Assembly (NCBI GenBank): GCA_964541525.1
Contig: CAZIQF010000023.1
Coordinates: 1-31,087 of the forward strand
Direction: 5' to 3'
DNA length: 31,087 nucleotides
Source: UBA1737 sp964541525
Lineage (GTDB): Bacteria; Bacillota_I; Bacilli_A; ML615J-28; CAG-313
Positions within the stretch are counted from its first letter, which is position 1. Every line of letters begins with the position of its first letter. This document shows positions 8,870 to 17,750 of the stretch, one piece after another. The translations under genes and the position numbers were made by a program. Below the pieces are notes generated by a model that did no database searches, had not been told where the DNA came from, and was given only the letters and a program-made list of their open reading frames with translations.

Positions 8870-9286
8870 TTATTTTAATTGTTGGTTAAGTTTTTTGATC
8901 ATTTGCTTCTGACTAAAGTAAACAATAATCCAAATAATTAAATAAGTTAAAAAGAAAATAATTGAATAAATAATAATGGTTAAAGGTTCTTTAGGAATCC
9001 AATCATTCAGCAAATAAGTGATTAAATAACATAGATAAATGGTAATTCCATGGATAAATGATTGTGTGACAATTCCTAGTTTTTCATTTTGCCAAATCAC
9101 ACTAATCCCAGCCGAACAAAAAGCAAGTAAAAAAGTAGAAATAATTCCCTTGAAGATATCAACACCACAAGTCATAGTATCAACACCACATAAATCGATG
9201 ATTAAAATTACAATCCCATAAATAAGTGGTCCACCACTCGAAAATAATAATCCTCTTAAAATAAAATTTTTAATTTGTGCTTTCAT
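8870..9286 (-). CDS. DUF3021 family membrane protein
   Basis: A 138-residue protein with four predicted membrane helices (about residues 10-32, 44-64, 74-94, 102-125) and a basic C-terminal tail. The size, topology and position right behind a LytTR regulator match the DUF3021 family. Such pairs are known in Firmicutes, where the membrane partner is thought to modulate the DNA-binding protein. Its start overlaps the LytTR gene by 17 nt, so they are translationally coupled. No catalytic residues are visible. I infer that it controls or senses for the LytTR protein. Confidence 0.8.
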   Translation of the reverse strand: MKAQIKNFILRGLLFSSGGPLIYGIVILIIDLCGVDTMTCGVDIFKGIISTFLLAFCSAGISVIWQNEKLGIVTQSFIHGITIYLCYLITYLLNDWIPKEPLTIIIYSIIFFLTYLIIWIIVYFSQKQMIKKLNQQLK

Positions 9287-9713
9287 TTTTTAAGATCCTT
9301 TCTTTAACTGTTTTAATTAATCTTCGTGAAACATATTCCTGATAGCCCGACTTAAAGACAACAATTAACGCTCCGCCAAAAGAAGCTTCAAAATGGTCAA
9401 TTAAATTAACATTCGCAAGACAACTTTTATTAATATAGATAAAAGTATCTTCATATCTATTCTTTAGTTCATATAAGCGGTGTTTAATCAAATATTCCGT
9501 ATGATCTAAAATTGTATAAGTTTTATCATTATTCGTAATAAATACTTCTAGTAACAAAGGATTTAATGGTCTAATACTATTTTGATGATAACCAACTAAA
9601 TTATCATCTTCTAAGTTACATAAATTTTCAATTTTGGTTACTAATGCTGTTTTTTCCTTGCCATAGTAGTGAATCTCATTTTTGTGTTCATCTTTGATAT
9701 AGATAAATTTCAT
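9270..9713 (-). CDS. LytTR family DNA-binding transcriptional regulator
   Basis: A 147-residue protein whose C-terminal 95 residues match a LytTR DNA-binding domain (motifs YELKNRYEDTFIYINKSCLAN and YVSRRLIKTVKER shortened here to their cores: FIYINKSCLAN, SRRLIKTVKERI). There is no receiver domain, as in stand-alone LytTR regulators paired with DUF3021 proteins. The start is the ATG at 9713, 7 nt after AGGAG; an upstream in-frame ATG lacks such a site. A good promoter (9736-9764) precedes it. LytTR proteins bind paired direct repeats, so autoregulation is plausible. Targets are not evident. Confidence 0.88.
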   Translation of the reverse strand: MKFIYIKDEHKNEIHYYGKEKTALVTKIENLCNLEDDNLVGYHQNSIRPLNPLLLEVFITNNDKTYTILDHTEYLIKHRLYELKNRYEDTFIYINKSCLANVNLIDHFEASFGGALIVVFKSGYQEYVSRRLIKTVKERILKNESTN

Positions 9714-9735
9714 GGTTTTTCTCCTTACATTCATT

Positions 9736-9764
9736 ATTATATATGATTTGATTTCAATTGTAAA
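9736..9764 (-). promoter_or_regulatory. Promoter of LytTR-DUF3021 pair
   Basis: The minus strand shows -35 TTTACA (9759-9764), a 17-nt spacer and -10 TATAAT (9736-9741), about 20 nt upstream of the ribosome binding site. Confidence 0.6.
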
Positions 9765-9804
9765 TAGCAAAATGGTGAATGGTTAGTTTTTAGTCCTAAG
9801 TGGT

Positions 9805-9838
9805 AAAAAAGACTAATACTTCAAATAAAATATTAGTC
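9805..9838 (-). terminator. Intrinsic terminator of YwaF-like gene
   Basis: An 8-bp perfect stem GACTAATA with TATTAGTC (9811-9838) has a 12-nt loop and is followed by six T on the minus strand. It separates the YwaF-like gene from the LytTR promoter. Confidence 0.8.
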
Positions 9839-9861
9839 CTAAGTTTTAGTTGTGTTTCTTT

Positions 9862-11280
9862 TTAAATAGTGCCATCAGCAATCTGATGTTTCTTGTGAAA
9901 TAGATGATTTACTATTCTTAAAAGTAGATAAAAGATAATCACAAATGAAGAATATCCAAAATAGACCACTAACATAATGAGTGGATAAAAGGTCGTATTC
10001 TTGATCGATATTGTGATTTTCGTTAAAGGGGCTAAAAAAGGTAATACATCTAAAGCTTTATCCATATCAAACATAAATAAGTAGTTTACTTCAAAATAGT
10101 TATTATTATTAACTACTGCAATAATATTAAAGGTCATACCGATGATTGCACAAAAAACAAAATAACAACTAAATCCAATCATTGCATCTTTAAGTGACTC
10201 TTTATTAAGATTATTAAAAATGCCAAATAACAAACAAAGAATTGGAATCACTATAATATTTGTATGTTCATAAATAAAATGCATATTCCATACTTCAAAG
10301 ATTCCTCTTCCATTAACATCGGGTAAAAGTAATGCGAGAAAGGCTCCTAAAACATTAACTAGAAAATTAAAATTAAATAAATGCTTATTTTTAGTAATCA
10401 AAGCAATAATCATTAGATATGATGCAATATTACACAATTGGAATGGTAATCGCTTGATACTAATTGTTAGTGAAAACATCGAATTATATTGAATTAGTAA
10501 GGCCAGAGCTAAAACTAAGCAAACAATAAATTTAGTTTGATTTGATTTTTTTCTAAACAACAAATAAATTAAACCAATCTTTAAAACGATATATATCATC
10601 CATAGAAAATGTGTAAGTTCAAAACTATCAAAGATAATATTAGAAAATCCTTCATATAATAATTGTGGAAGATAAATCGGCATAAATTGAATTAATAGAC
10701 AACATAAAATAATAATTAACTGAATAATCTCTTTTAGTGTATTTACTAACTCAAAGTGATTAATAATGACCACAACACTAATTACAATTACTATTCCCCA
10801 TTCAATTCCAAAAATCACACTCCTAAAGCCTGGTGATATTAAAAACGCTTTAAAAGATTGACTGAAGTAGGGAATACTATTTAGCCCTTTTCCAGTTTCC
10901 ATTAAATAATAATTCATGTATTCATGATAAAGGCCAAGCGAAATTAATGCTGTTGGTAAGCAAATAAAAATTAAAAGATTTTTAAAATATTTGTTATCAA
11001 AAAAAATACTAATTACAAGTGTCGGTAAGATAATCGCTTTAAAACTTCTAATTATTAAAAAGAATTTATTAATGCCCAATAACTTATGAATTTCATTTTC
11101 CGATACACTCATGATTAAACCATCTGGTAAAAGAATGGTTAATCCAACAATGATAAAATAAATAATGGTTAGCACTTTTATAACTTTATTCATTAATCGT
11201 TCATCTTGTTTTTTTAATAATCCGACTCCGATAATAATTAAAATCGAAGTAACAATTGTAATAATTTGTGTTAGCATCAT
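9862..11280 (-). CDS. YwaF-like (TIGR02206) integral membrane protein
   Basis: A protein of 472 residues with about twelve hydrophobic helices. The C-terminal half (about residues 250-470) carries the RLPFQLCNIASYL segment and a later MHFIYEHTNIIVIP segment, which I recognise from the YwaF/TIGR02206 membrane family. The N-terminal half is hydrophobic and unassigned. The protein is about twice the length of a minimal YwaF, so it may be a fusion or an extended subfamily. The start is one of two adjacent ATGs (11280 or 11277) behind GAGGA. No function is established for the family. Its neighbour upstream is the transglutaminase-like lipoprotein, ended by its own terminator. Confidence 0.75.
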   Translation of the reverse strand: MMLTQIITIVTSILIIIGVGLLKKQDERLMNKVIKVLTIIYFIIVGLTILLPDGLIMSVSENEIHKLLGINKFFLIIRSFKAIILPTLVISIFFDNKYFKNLLIFICLPTALISLGLYHEYMNYYLMETGKGLNSIPYFSQSFKAFLISPGFRSVIFGIEWGIVIVISVVVIINHFELVNTLKEIIQLIIILCCLLIQFMPIYLPQLLYEGFSNIIFDSFELTHFLWMIYIVLKIGLIYLLFRKKSNQTKFIVCLVLALALLIQYNSMFSLTISIKRLPFQLCNIASYLMIIALITKNKHLFNFNFLVNVLGAFLALLLPDVNGRGIFEVWNMHFIYEHTNIIVIPILCLLFGIFNNLNKESLKDAMIGFSCYFVFCAIIGMTFNIIAVVNNNNYFEVNYLFMFDMDKALDVLPFLAPLTKITISIKNTTFYPLIMLVVYFGYSSFVIIFYLLLRIVNHLFHKKHQIADGTI

Positions 11281-11374
11281 TTTTTCCTCATTTAGATGTA
11301 TTATAACAGATTGTTTAACTTTTTTAAATCTTTTTTGATTAGACAGCATTTTTACTTAATTAGAAGACAAATAT

Positions 11375-11416
11375 AAAAAAGGGAAAGTTTAATTCTTTGT
11401 TGGAATAAACATTCCC
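11375..11416 (-). terminator. Intrinsic terminator of lipoprotein gene
   Basis: On the minus strand GGGAA pairs with TTCCC, then after a mismatch GTTTA pairs with TAAAC, followed by six T, 20 nt after the stop codon. Confidence 0.7.
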
Positions 11417-11436
11417 CTCATCGTTATTACAATCAA

Positions 11437-13212
11437 TTATTTAATTAAGATAATAATTTCCCAACTATCAATATAACTATAACCTTTAGATAAGTGATTT
11501 GCTTGATATGCCTTAGTTAATTCATCGGTAATTGAATCACCATAATCAAATGCGAGTTTAAACTCAATTGAGATATTGGTTTGTTCAATGCTGTTGAAAT
11601 ATCCAATCAAGCTATTTAGTTCCGCTTGTGAGGTAATAACAAAATCATAGATGTTACTATTATAGACAAAACTGCTGTGTTCATAGGGATTATAGTCATC
11701 GTCACAAGTAATATTTAAATAGTTAGTTCCTGTATATTTTTGCCTATATTTTGCTTCATCAATTAAAAAATATTGATATGATAAAATTTCGAATTGGCTA
11801 TTAACAATTGTTCCATCTGAGGTCACATCAACAATATACCAATTACCATCGATATATACTTTATTCCATGCATGTCCTGCACCATTAGGATTACTTGTTT
11901 GATATCCAGAAACTGATACACAAGGAATCCCTTCAATATTACAAAGTGCAGTGAATGCTTTACTAATACCTTCACAAACAGCTAGTTGATCAAATAATAC
12001 CCCTTCTAGATAAAAGCCATTATAACTTTTGAGATTATCTGGATCGGTATATAATAAATCATATAAATCATGATCATAAGTAACATTCATAATTAAATAA
12101 TCATGAATTGTTTTTACTTTTTCATAATCAGTCATTTGATCATCAATGATCTTGATTAAGATTTTCTTTAGTTCATTATAAGCTCTTTCTGCCCTAGAAC
12201 CAGCAACACAAATCGGATATACCCCATGTTCTAAGACATACCATAATTGATCTGATGTTTTAACTTCAAAGGAATATAAACTATTATTAATTTTAAATTG
12301 ATTAAAATCATCTAGTCTAGTTTGGATTGAAGATTGATAATTAGCACTGGCATATTGACTATAACAAATATTATTAGTACTTTGAACCGGTTCTGGTTGA
12401 TGGGTAAAACTAAATGTCAAGACATTATTTGCAAGTCTCGCCCCCACTTGAAAATCAAAGCCTAGATCACAATCTTCAACTAGTTCTTTTAATAATCCAT
12501 CAAAATTATCTAATTCATAATTAATTTTACAGATTAGTGTCTCAGATAAATTAATAATCGCAGTTTGAAATTTAATTGATAATTCTTCATATGAGTTAAT
12601 CTCATAAGTTATTGCAGAATCAAACGCAGTTTTTAGAATGGTTAAATCAACATAAGCTGTAGAAGCGATATAAAGTGTTTCGGTTTCATAACATCTAATA
12701 CAAGTTCTTTGTTGTAAACCATCACTTAGTTCGGTTGCTTCTTTGATGATTTGCCATTCACTATATTCATGTCCAACAGGATCAATCAAATCTGATTCAT
12801 GATAATAATTACATCGATTACAAGTGGTAATTGTATATCCTTCTGTTTCACAGGTTGGATCAATCACATTAACTATATATTCATGTCCTAAGGCTGGATT
12901 AGGATCCAATTCAACTAGTTGATTACACCTAATACATTGATGAAATGATCCACCTTTTTCTGTACATGTGGCATTAAGTTCAACTAATTGGTATTCATGT
13001 CCCAAGGCTTTGGTATAGGTTTTTCGTTCTTCTTTACAAAATATACATTTTTCAATTTTGATTCCTTCTGCCTCACAAGTAGCTTCGATGGTTGAATCTG
13101 GAGCAAATATATGTACACATTCTTCTTTTAAATTGCTGCAATTACTAAGGAACATAATTGATAATAAAAAGGGGATTATTAATAGAATTTTTTTCATAAT
13201 AAATTTGTTCAT
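11437..13212 (-). CDS. Lipoprotein with Cys-rich repeats and transglutaminase-like domain
   Basis: A 591-residue predicted surface lipoprotein. The signal peptide ends in lipobox FLSNC (Cys about residue 25). Four repeats of about 32 residues follow (about 44-182), each with a Cys, a CxxC pair and mostly a GHEY end; this is a zinc-ribbon-like repeat seen in surface proteins of gut Firmicutes. A spacer leads to a transglutaminase-like core (about 365-470) with the catalytic triad Cys413 (AVCEGIS), His447 (GHAWNK) and Asp462 (YIVDVTSD). It probably acts on proteins or cell-wall peptides outside the cell; whether it cleaves or crosslinks is unknown. Starts are ambiguous: GTG at 13221 overlaps the upstream stop, ATG at 13212 and ATG at 13197 are alternatives, none with a clear ribosome site. 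It follows the hydrolase gene and is likely coupled to it. Confidence 0.85.
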   Translation of the reverse strand: MNKFIMKKILLIIPFLLSIMFLSNCSNLKEECVHIFAPDSTIEATCEAEGIKIEKCIFCKEERKTYTKALGHEYQLVELNATCTEKGGSFHQCIRCNQLVELDPNPALGHEYIVNVIDPTCETEGYTITTCNRCNYYHESDLIDPVGHEYSEWQIIKEATELSDGLQQRTCIRCYETETLYIASTAYVDLTILKTAFDSAITYEINSYEELSIKFQTAIINLSETLICKINYELDNFDGLLKELVEDCDLGFDFQVGARLANNVLTFSFTHQPEPVQSTNNICYSQYASANYQSSIQTRLDDFNQFKINNSLYSFEVKTSDQLWYVLEHGVYPICVAGSRAERAYNELKKILIKIIDDQMTDYEKVKTIHDYLIMNVTYDHDLYDLLYTDPDNLKSYNGFYLEGVLFDQLAVCEGISKAFTALCNIEGIPCVSVSGYQTSNPNGAGHAWNKVYIDGNWYIVDVTSDGTIVNSQFEILSYQYFLIDEAKYRQKYTGTNYLNITCDDDYNPYEHSSFVYNSNIYDFVITSQAELNSLIGYFNSIEQTNISIEFKLAFDYGDSITDELTKAYQANHLSKGYSYIDSWEIIILIK

Positions 13213-13217
13213 AATTT

Positions 13218-14171
13218 TCACTTTAAGAATTCAAGAATTTGATTCCATACTTCTTCATCTTGTTCAGTCATTTTATTCCAGTCAAATGAATTTTTGAATT
13301 GTTCTTTTTCTTGTTCAGTCTTTAGGTTTTTCACCTTTTTGAGTTTTTCACTTAATTCGGATAGATAACTAACAGCAGCTGATGTATAATTCGGATTATG
13401 GCCTTTATCATGTAATAAAACTAATTCGATATTTTCTTTATCTTTTAAAGCCTCACTTAATGCATCATAATGCATATCTTTACGAACTAAATGATCGTTG
13501 TCGGAATAAATTAATAAGCCTTTGACATCAAAGTTAACTAATGTTTTAGTTGCATCATATCCTACATAATAGGGATTAGTTTCAGCTTCTAGTTTTAAGA
13601 TATGCTTGCGGTAGCCTTTTAAGATACCTGAAAAGTTTTGATTAATCATTCTTTCAACCGATATAAAGCCACTAATAACAACAATTCGCTTAATTACTGG
13701 TTGAAGGGATACAATGTTTAATGCTGAAAACCCACCCCAGCTATGACCAACAACTGATATATCTTCTGTATTAATGGTTTCATCTTGAATTAGGGCTTTA
13801 ACACAATCATCTAAATCATGAAGTGATTGAGCTAATCCCATTGTACTTTCGCCACCTGATTCCATACAACCAGTATGATCATATGCAAATACTAAATAAC
13901 CAGCACGACATAATAATTCAATTTCTTTCATATAAGAGCGGTGACCACCACCAAATCCATGTTCAAAAATGATTAGTCGATTTTCATCATAGTTATCATA
14001 ATGATAAAAGTAACCTTGAAGGTTGTGACCTAATGATGATTTAAAACGATAGGCCTTTTGTTTTAAACCTGGAAAATCTTGATACGAGAAACAGTGTACC
14101 ATTCCGGTTTCATCACACCTTCGATAGATTTGAGCTTGATATAGTTTTTCGATTGTTTTATGAAATAACAT
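13218..14171 (-). CDS. Alpha/beta hydrolase family protein
   Basis: A 317-residue alpha/beta-fold hydrolase. The nucleophile elbow GHSWGG has Ser144, the acid is Asp in YSDNDHLV (about 224-226) and the base His258 in HDKGHN, with an oxyanion-type FEHGFGGG loop near residue 75. There is no signal peptide, so it is cytoplasmic, and it likely acts as an esterase or peptidase-like lipid hydrolase of unknown substrate. The ATG at 14171 follows AGGTGGTG; a GTG four codons upstream overlaps that site. It ends in TGA within the next gene's start region, implying an operon with the transglutaminase-like lipoprotein. The C-terminal 50 residues are highly charged (EQEKEQ). Confidence 0.88.
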   Translation of the reverse strand: MLFHKTIEKLYQAQIYRRCDETGMVHCFSYQDFPGLKQKAYRFKSSLGHNLQGYFYHYDNYDENRLIIFEHGFGGGHRSYMKEIELLCRAGYLVFAYDHTGCMESGGESTMGLAQSLHDLDDCVKALIQDETINTEDISVVGHSWGGFSALNIVSLQPVIKRIVVISGFISVERMINQNFSGILKGYRKHILKLEAETNPYYVGYDATKTLVNFDVKGLLIYSDNDHLVRKDMHYDALSEALKDKENIELVLLHDKGHNPNYTSAAVSYLSELSEKLKKVKNLKTEQEKEQFKNSFDWNKMTEQDEEVWNQILEFLK

Positions 14172-14213
14172 TTTAAGCACCACCTTATTTTAAAAATATG
14201 CTTCTTTTTTTAT

Positions 14214-14242
14214 ATTATACTCCTAATAAAAGCAATTTTCAA
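14214..14242 (-). promoter_or_regulatory. Promoter of hydrolase-lipoprotein operon
   Basis: The minus strand has -35 TTGAAA (14237-14242), a 17-nt spacer and -10 TATAAT (14214-14219). Confidence 0.7.
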
Positions 14243-14262
14243 TTTTTTTTACTTTTATTAGT

Positions 14263-14308
14263 AAAAATAAAAGAGTTAGTTCTCTGATATTGGGCTAAAC
14301 TAACTCTT
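14263..14308 (-). terminator. Intrinsic terminator of APC permease gene
   Basis: An 11-bp perfect stem (14271-14281 with 14298-14308) is followed on the minus strand by TTTTATTTTT. Confidence 0.85.
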
Positions 14309-14317
14309 ATTTTTTTA

Positions 14318-15703
14318 TTATTCTGATTGTTTTTCATAATAAAAGAAAATACATGGAAACATTAAAATCACAAATAATCCCATAAATACTAAGAAGGAAA
14401 TTAAACTATTAGTATTCCCTGTAGTAATTAATTGAAAGATACCAGTACCACAAATAACAAAGAACAGTGAACCAATGATTGCTGATATCGGCATGATATA
14501 TCTTTGAAAGATATTACAATCTTTAAAGTTTTTAATCATATAAACATACATTGTAATATATGCACCATAAATAATCGCACATACTATTTCATCCATATTA
14601 CCAAGATATTTAAATAACCAAACTTCATGCATAATGAGATACCAAATAATTAGCATTAGTGCAGTACAACCAAATCCATAGATGCAAGATAATAGTGATA
14701 CATTTTGATTTCGACCTAGTTTAGAAAACTGTTTTGGCATGATTCCTTGCCCACGACAAGACATGGTATACATCCCACGACTACAACTAATTACTAGCCC
14801 ATTAACCGTACCTAGACATGATATCATGATAAATAAGGTGAAAATTGTGCCTCCCACTGTTCCCATAATTCGGTCAAATACAGCGATTGGCGCATTTGCA
14901 TCTTCAATAATGGTTCCATTATTACCTAAAAAAGCTGACAAGGATATATAGTAAATTAAATAAAAAACTAAAATAGCAATCGTACCACCAACTAATGCTT
15001 TAGGAAGATTACGCTTAGAATCTTTTAATTCCGCATTGATAGCAGTAGCACATACCCATCCTTCATACGCGAAGGCTGTTTTTCTGATTGCTTCACCAAA
15101 ATGAATTTCCAACCCTGGTGCTGGTTTAGTAAAAGCATTAATAACACCAAAGTCAGATCCAACTATAAATGAAGCAAAAACCCCTGCAATCGCAATCACT
15201 GCAATCGGAATTAGTTTAATGATTGTTGAACTAATCTGAAATTTAGATGCAAGCATTGGTGCTAAATAGTTGATAACAGCAAATACTGCTAAGGCGATAA
15301 AAGCAAAAAGAAAATTTTGCCAATCAGAAAGACCAATTTCTAGACCAAATAGTTGAAAAAAATATTGTCCTGCAAATAACGCAACAATCGATGAAATAAT
15401 TGGATAATAAAATGTCGTAAATAACCACGCAAAGATATAGCCTACTTTTTTATTGGTTGCAGTTTCAATATAATCAATTACACCATTAAATTTTGTTATT
15501 CTGGTTGCAAATACTGCAAAACAAAATCCTGATGTAATCATAATTATACCACCAACTAGCCAAGCTAAAGCAGCAATTCGTAAATCTCCGCCGGATAGTG
15601 ATAAGACCCCACCAGCTTTTAAAAAGACCCCAGAACCAATAACTATGCCAATAACCATTGCAATTCCAGTCCATAAACCATATTTTTTTCGAACGTTTTC
15701 CAT
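14318..15703 (-). CDS. APC superfamily amino-acid permease
   Basis: A 461-residue protein with twelve predicted helices. The first helix carries the unwound substrate-binding motif GSGVF, and the helix VI region FAYEGW followed by a charged loop NAELKDSKRNLPKAL is characteristic of the LAT/SteT-like branch of the APC superfamily. These transport or exchange neutral amino acids such as serine and threonine. The exact substrate is not determined here. It is a monocistronic unit with a TTGACA promoter upstream and a strong terminator downstream. The start ATG is preceded by AAGGAG at the right distance. Confidence 0.93.
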   Translation of the reverse strand: MENVRKKYGLWTGIAMVIGIVIGSGVFLKAGGVLSLSGGDLRIAALAWLVGGIIMITSGFCFAVFATRITKFNGVIDYIETATNKKVGYIFAWLFTTFYYPIISSIVALFAGQYFFQLFGLEIGLSDWQNFLFAFIALAVFAVINYLAPMLASKFQISSTIIKLIPIAVIAIAGVFASFIVGSDFGVINAFTKPAPGLEIHFGEAIRKTAFAYEGWVCATAINAELKDSKRNLPKALVGGTIAILVFYLIYYISLSAFLGNNGTIIEDANAPIAVFDRIMGTVGGTIFTLFIMISCLGTVNGLVISCSRGMYTMSCRGQGIMPKQFSKLGRNQNVSLLSCIYGFGCTALMLIIWYLIMHEVWLFKYLGNMDEIVCAIIYGAYITMYVYMIKNFKDCNIFQRYIMPISAIIGSLFFVICGTGIFQLITTGNTNSLISFLVFMGLFVILMFPCIFFYYEKQSE

Positions 15704-15730
15704 ATAAACTCCTTATTGCCTTATATATAC

Positions 15731-15759
15731 ATTAAATCATTTTTTGCGTCTTTTGTCAA
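15731..15759 (-). promoter_or_regulatory. Promoter of APC permease gene
   Basis: The minus strand has consensus -35 TTGACA (15754-15759), a 17-nt spacer and extended -10 TGATTTAAT (-10 at 15731-15736). Confidence 0.75.
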
Positions 15760-15801
15760 ATTACTCATTAATAAATATTATTCCCGAATTTTAATATAAA
15801 T

Positions 15802-15838
15802 AAAAGCCTAGTTTAACTATTACTGTCAGTTAACTAGG
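15802..15838 (-). terminator. Intrinsic terminator of first Fec-type operon
   Basis: On the minus strand CCTAGTT pairs with AACTAGG, extended by AAC/GTT across a one-base bulge, followed by GCTTTTA, 18 nt after the stop codon of the binding protein. Confidence 0.75.
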
Positions 15839-15855
15839 TTTTATTCAATTTTTAA

Positions 15856-16989
15856 TTATTCAAAGAAAGTCTCAACATCGATTTTTTGATATCCACCAAA
15901 ACTATTGGGATATGCAAAAATTGCTGCTGCAAGATTAGCTCCTAAAAATTTCATTGTTACTTCATTTGTCTTTGCTACAATATCAAATCCTTCAAATGCT
16001 TCGGGATATACTACTGATGCGTTATACCAGGCATTTATTAAGGCGATTTCAACATTGGTATAATATGCGTTATATGCCATTTGGAGATATACTTCACCAT
16101 TTTGGAATGCTTTGGTGTTAATCAATAATGCTTTTACTTCATCTGTCCATGGTTTAATATTTTTAATGGCAGCAGCATCAATAAAGATGATATCAATATT
16201 ATCGCTTAATGACACTAACTTTTCTTGGGTTATTGCTTGAATGCCATCTTTTGGTAAATCATTAATAACATTATTAATATGGCAAACATTGAATGTTTCA
16301 AAGTTTTGTACTGTCATTAAATGATTAGTAGTTCCCCAATTACCTAGTCCACAGATATATACATTAGGTCGATTGGTCATATTTTGTGTTTTTACTTCTA
16401 ATTGTTGTTTGTTTTCTAAAATATAATCATTTAGTTCTTGGGCACGATTTTCTTTGTTAAAAACTTTTCCTAATAATTCAAGACTTCTTGTGATTTTTTC
16501 ATCAAATACACCTTTTGACCCCACGCTAACAACGATGACAGGAACACCCAATTGTTGTTGCAGGCTATCTGCTTTAGTTACATCTTCATATTCGGAAACA
16601 ATAATATCTGGGTTGCATGCTAAAATCTTTTCAGCTTCAGCTGCTTGACTGGCCGGTCCACCAACGCCACATGAAGGTAGAGTTTTAAATACATCTTGAT
16701 ATCTAATAAAATATGGTCGTGCTACTCCATCAAACATTTTAGGTCTTTGTGATAAACTTTCATTTTCAATATCTTCCACAGCACATAATTTATCAATATC
16801 ACCAATGTATGAATAAAGCCTTAAAGCACCTGCACCAATACATACTACTCTTTCATAATTATCTTTGTCTAATATCACTTTTCGATTAACTAAATCATAG
16901 ACTGTCTCTTTAGTATCATCAATAATATTACATGATGCTATAGCACATAAACATAATGCTACAAATAATAGATTAATTAATTTTTTCAT
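15856..16989 (-). CDS. Fec/Btu-type ABC transporter substrate-binding lipoprotein (system 1)
   Basis: A 377-residue lipoprotein with signal peptide and lipobox AIASC (Cys20). The body fits the class III periplasmic-binding fold used for siderophores, haem, cobalamin or oxyanions: an N-terminal lobe with VVCIGAGALRLYSYIG and NPDIIVSEYED, a linking helix, and a C-terminal lobe with YICGLGNWGTTNH and a late AYNAYYTNVEIALINAWYN segment. Anaerobe relatives with this last motif exist, but their ligand is not settled. The protein captures the ligand outside the membrane for the permease and ATPase encoded upstream. Its ATG overlaps the ATPase stop (ATGA), so it is translationally coupled. Confidence 0.88.
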   Translation of the reverse strand: MKKLINLLFVALCLCAIASCNIIDDTKETVYDLVNRKVILDKDNYERVVCIGAGALRLYSYIGDIDKLCAVEDIENESLSQRPKMFDGVARPYFIRYQDVFKTLPSCGVGGPASQAAEAEKILACNPDIIVSEYEDVTKADSLQQQLGVPVIVVSVGSKGVFDEKITRSLELLGKVFNKENRAQELNDYILENKQQLEVKTQNMTNRPNVYICGLGNWGTTNHLMTVQNFETFNVCHINNVINDLPKDGIQAITQEKLVSLSDNIDIIFIDAAAIKNIKPWTDEVKALLINTKAFQNGEVYLQMAYNAYYTNVEIALINAWYNASVVYPEAFEGFDIVAKTNEVTMKFLGANLAAAIFAYPNSFGGYQKIDVETFFE

Positions 16990-17750
16990 TTTTCTTTATC
17001 CTTATAAATAATATATTTTTGATTTTTAATTTTTACTATTTCTACATCTAAATCAAATAGGTCTTTAATACTTGATTCAGTAATAATATCAGAATTACCA
17101 TTTTGAATAATTCGACCATCCTTTAATAAATATAAAACATCTGCATATTTTAATGCAATATTTAGATCATGAACACTCATCAATACACTAATCCCTGATT
17201 GTGATAGTTTCTTTGCTTCTGCAAGAATAAATAGTTCATTTTTGATATCAAGCGAATTAGTTGGTTCATCAAATATTACTAATTTGGGATTTTTTACCAT
17301 TGCTCTGGCAATTACTACTCTTTGTTTTAATCCACCACTTAAAATATTAACACATTTATCTTTAATATCATATAAGTCATATTTTTTGAGAACTTCATCA
17401 ACTACTTTTCGATCTTCTTCACTTTCATTATAACCAAAATAAGGCAATCTACCAAGTAAGACTGTTTCATAAATGGTTAATGGGGTTAATTCCTGTTCTT
17501 GGGGAACATAAGCAATCATTTTGGATAATTCAGTTATTTTTATTTTTTCAATATCTAGATTATCCAATTTAATTGTTCCACTAGTTGGTATTACTATCCG
17601 GTTTATTACTTTAAATAAAGTACTTTTACCACTACCATTTATACCAAGAATAATTCCCAATTTACCATCTGATAATTTTAAGGATAGATCATTTAGTACC
17701 AGTTGATCCTTCTTCGAATATCTAAAATATAGATTGTTAATTTCCAGCAT
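16986..17750 (-). CDS. Fec/Btu-type ABC transporter ATP-binding protein (system 1)
   Basis: A 254-residue ABC ATPase with Walker A GINGSGKST, Q-loop YVPQEQ, signature ILSGGLKQRVVIARA, Walker B LVIFDEPTNSLD and the switch His in SVHDLN, all matching the FecE/BtuD import family. It should power uptake with the FecCD-type permease just upstream. The ATG at 17750, behind AAGGAG, overlaps the permease gene by 14 nt; an ATG seven codons upstream is unlikely because the ribosome site lies after it. The gene stops at TGA overlapping the binding-protein ATG, with a second in-frame TAA three codons on. Confidence 0.93.
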   Translation of the reverse strand: MLEINNLYFRYSKKDQLVLNDLSLKLSDGKLGIILGINGSGKSTLFKVINRIVIPTSGTIKLDNLDIEKIKITELSKMIAYVPQEQELTPLTIYETVLLGRLPYFGYNESEEDRKVVDEVLKKYDLYDIKDKCVNILSGGLKQRVVIARAMVKNPKLVIFDEPTNSLDIKNELFILAEAKKLSQSGISVLMSVHDLNIALKYADVLYLLKDGRIIQNGNSDIITESSIKDLFDLDVEIVKIKNQKYIIYKDKEK

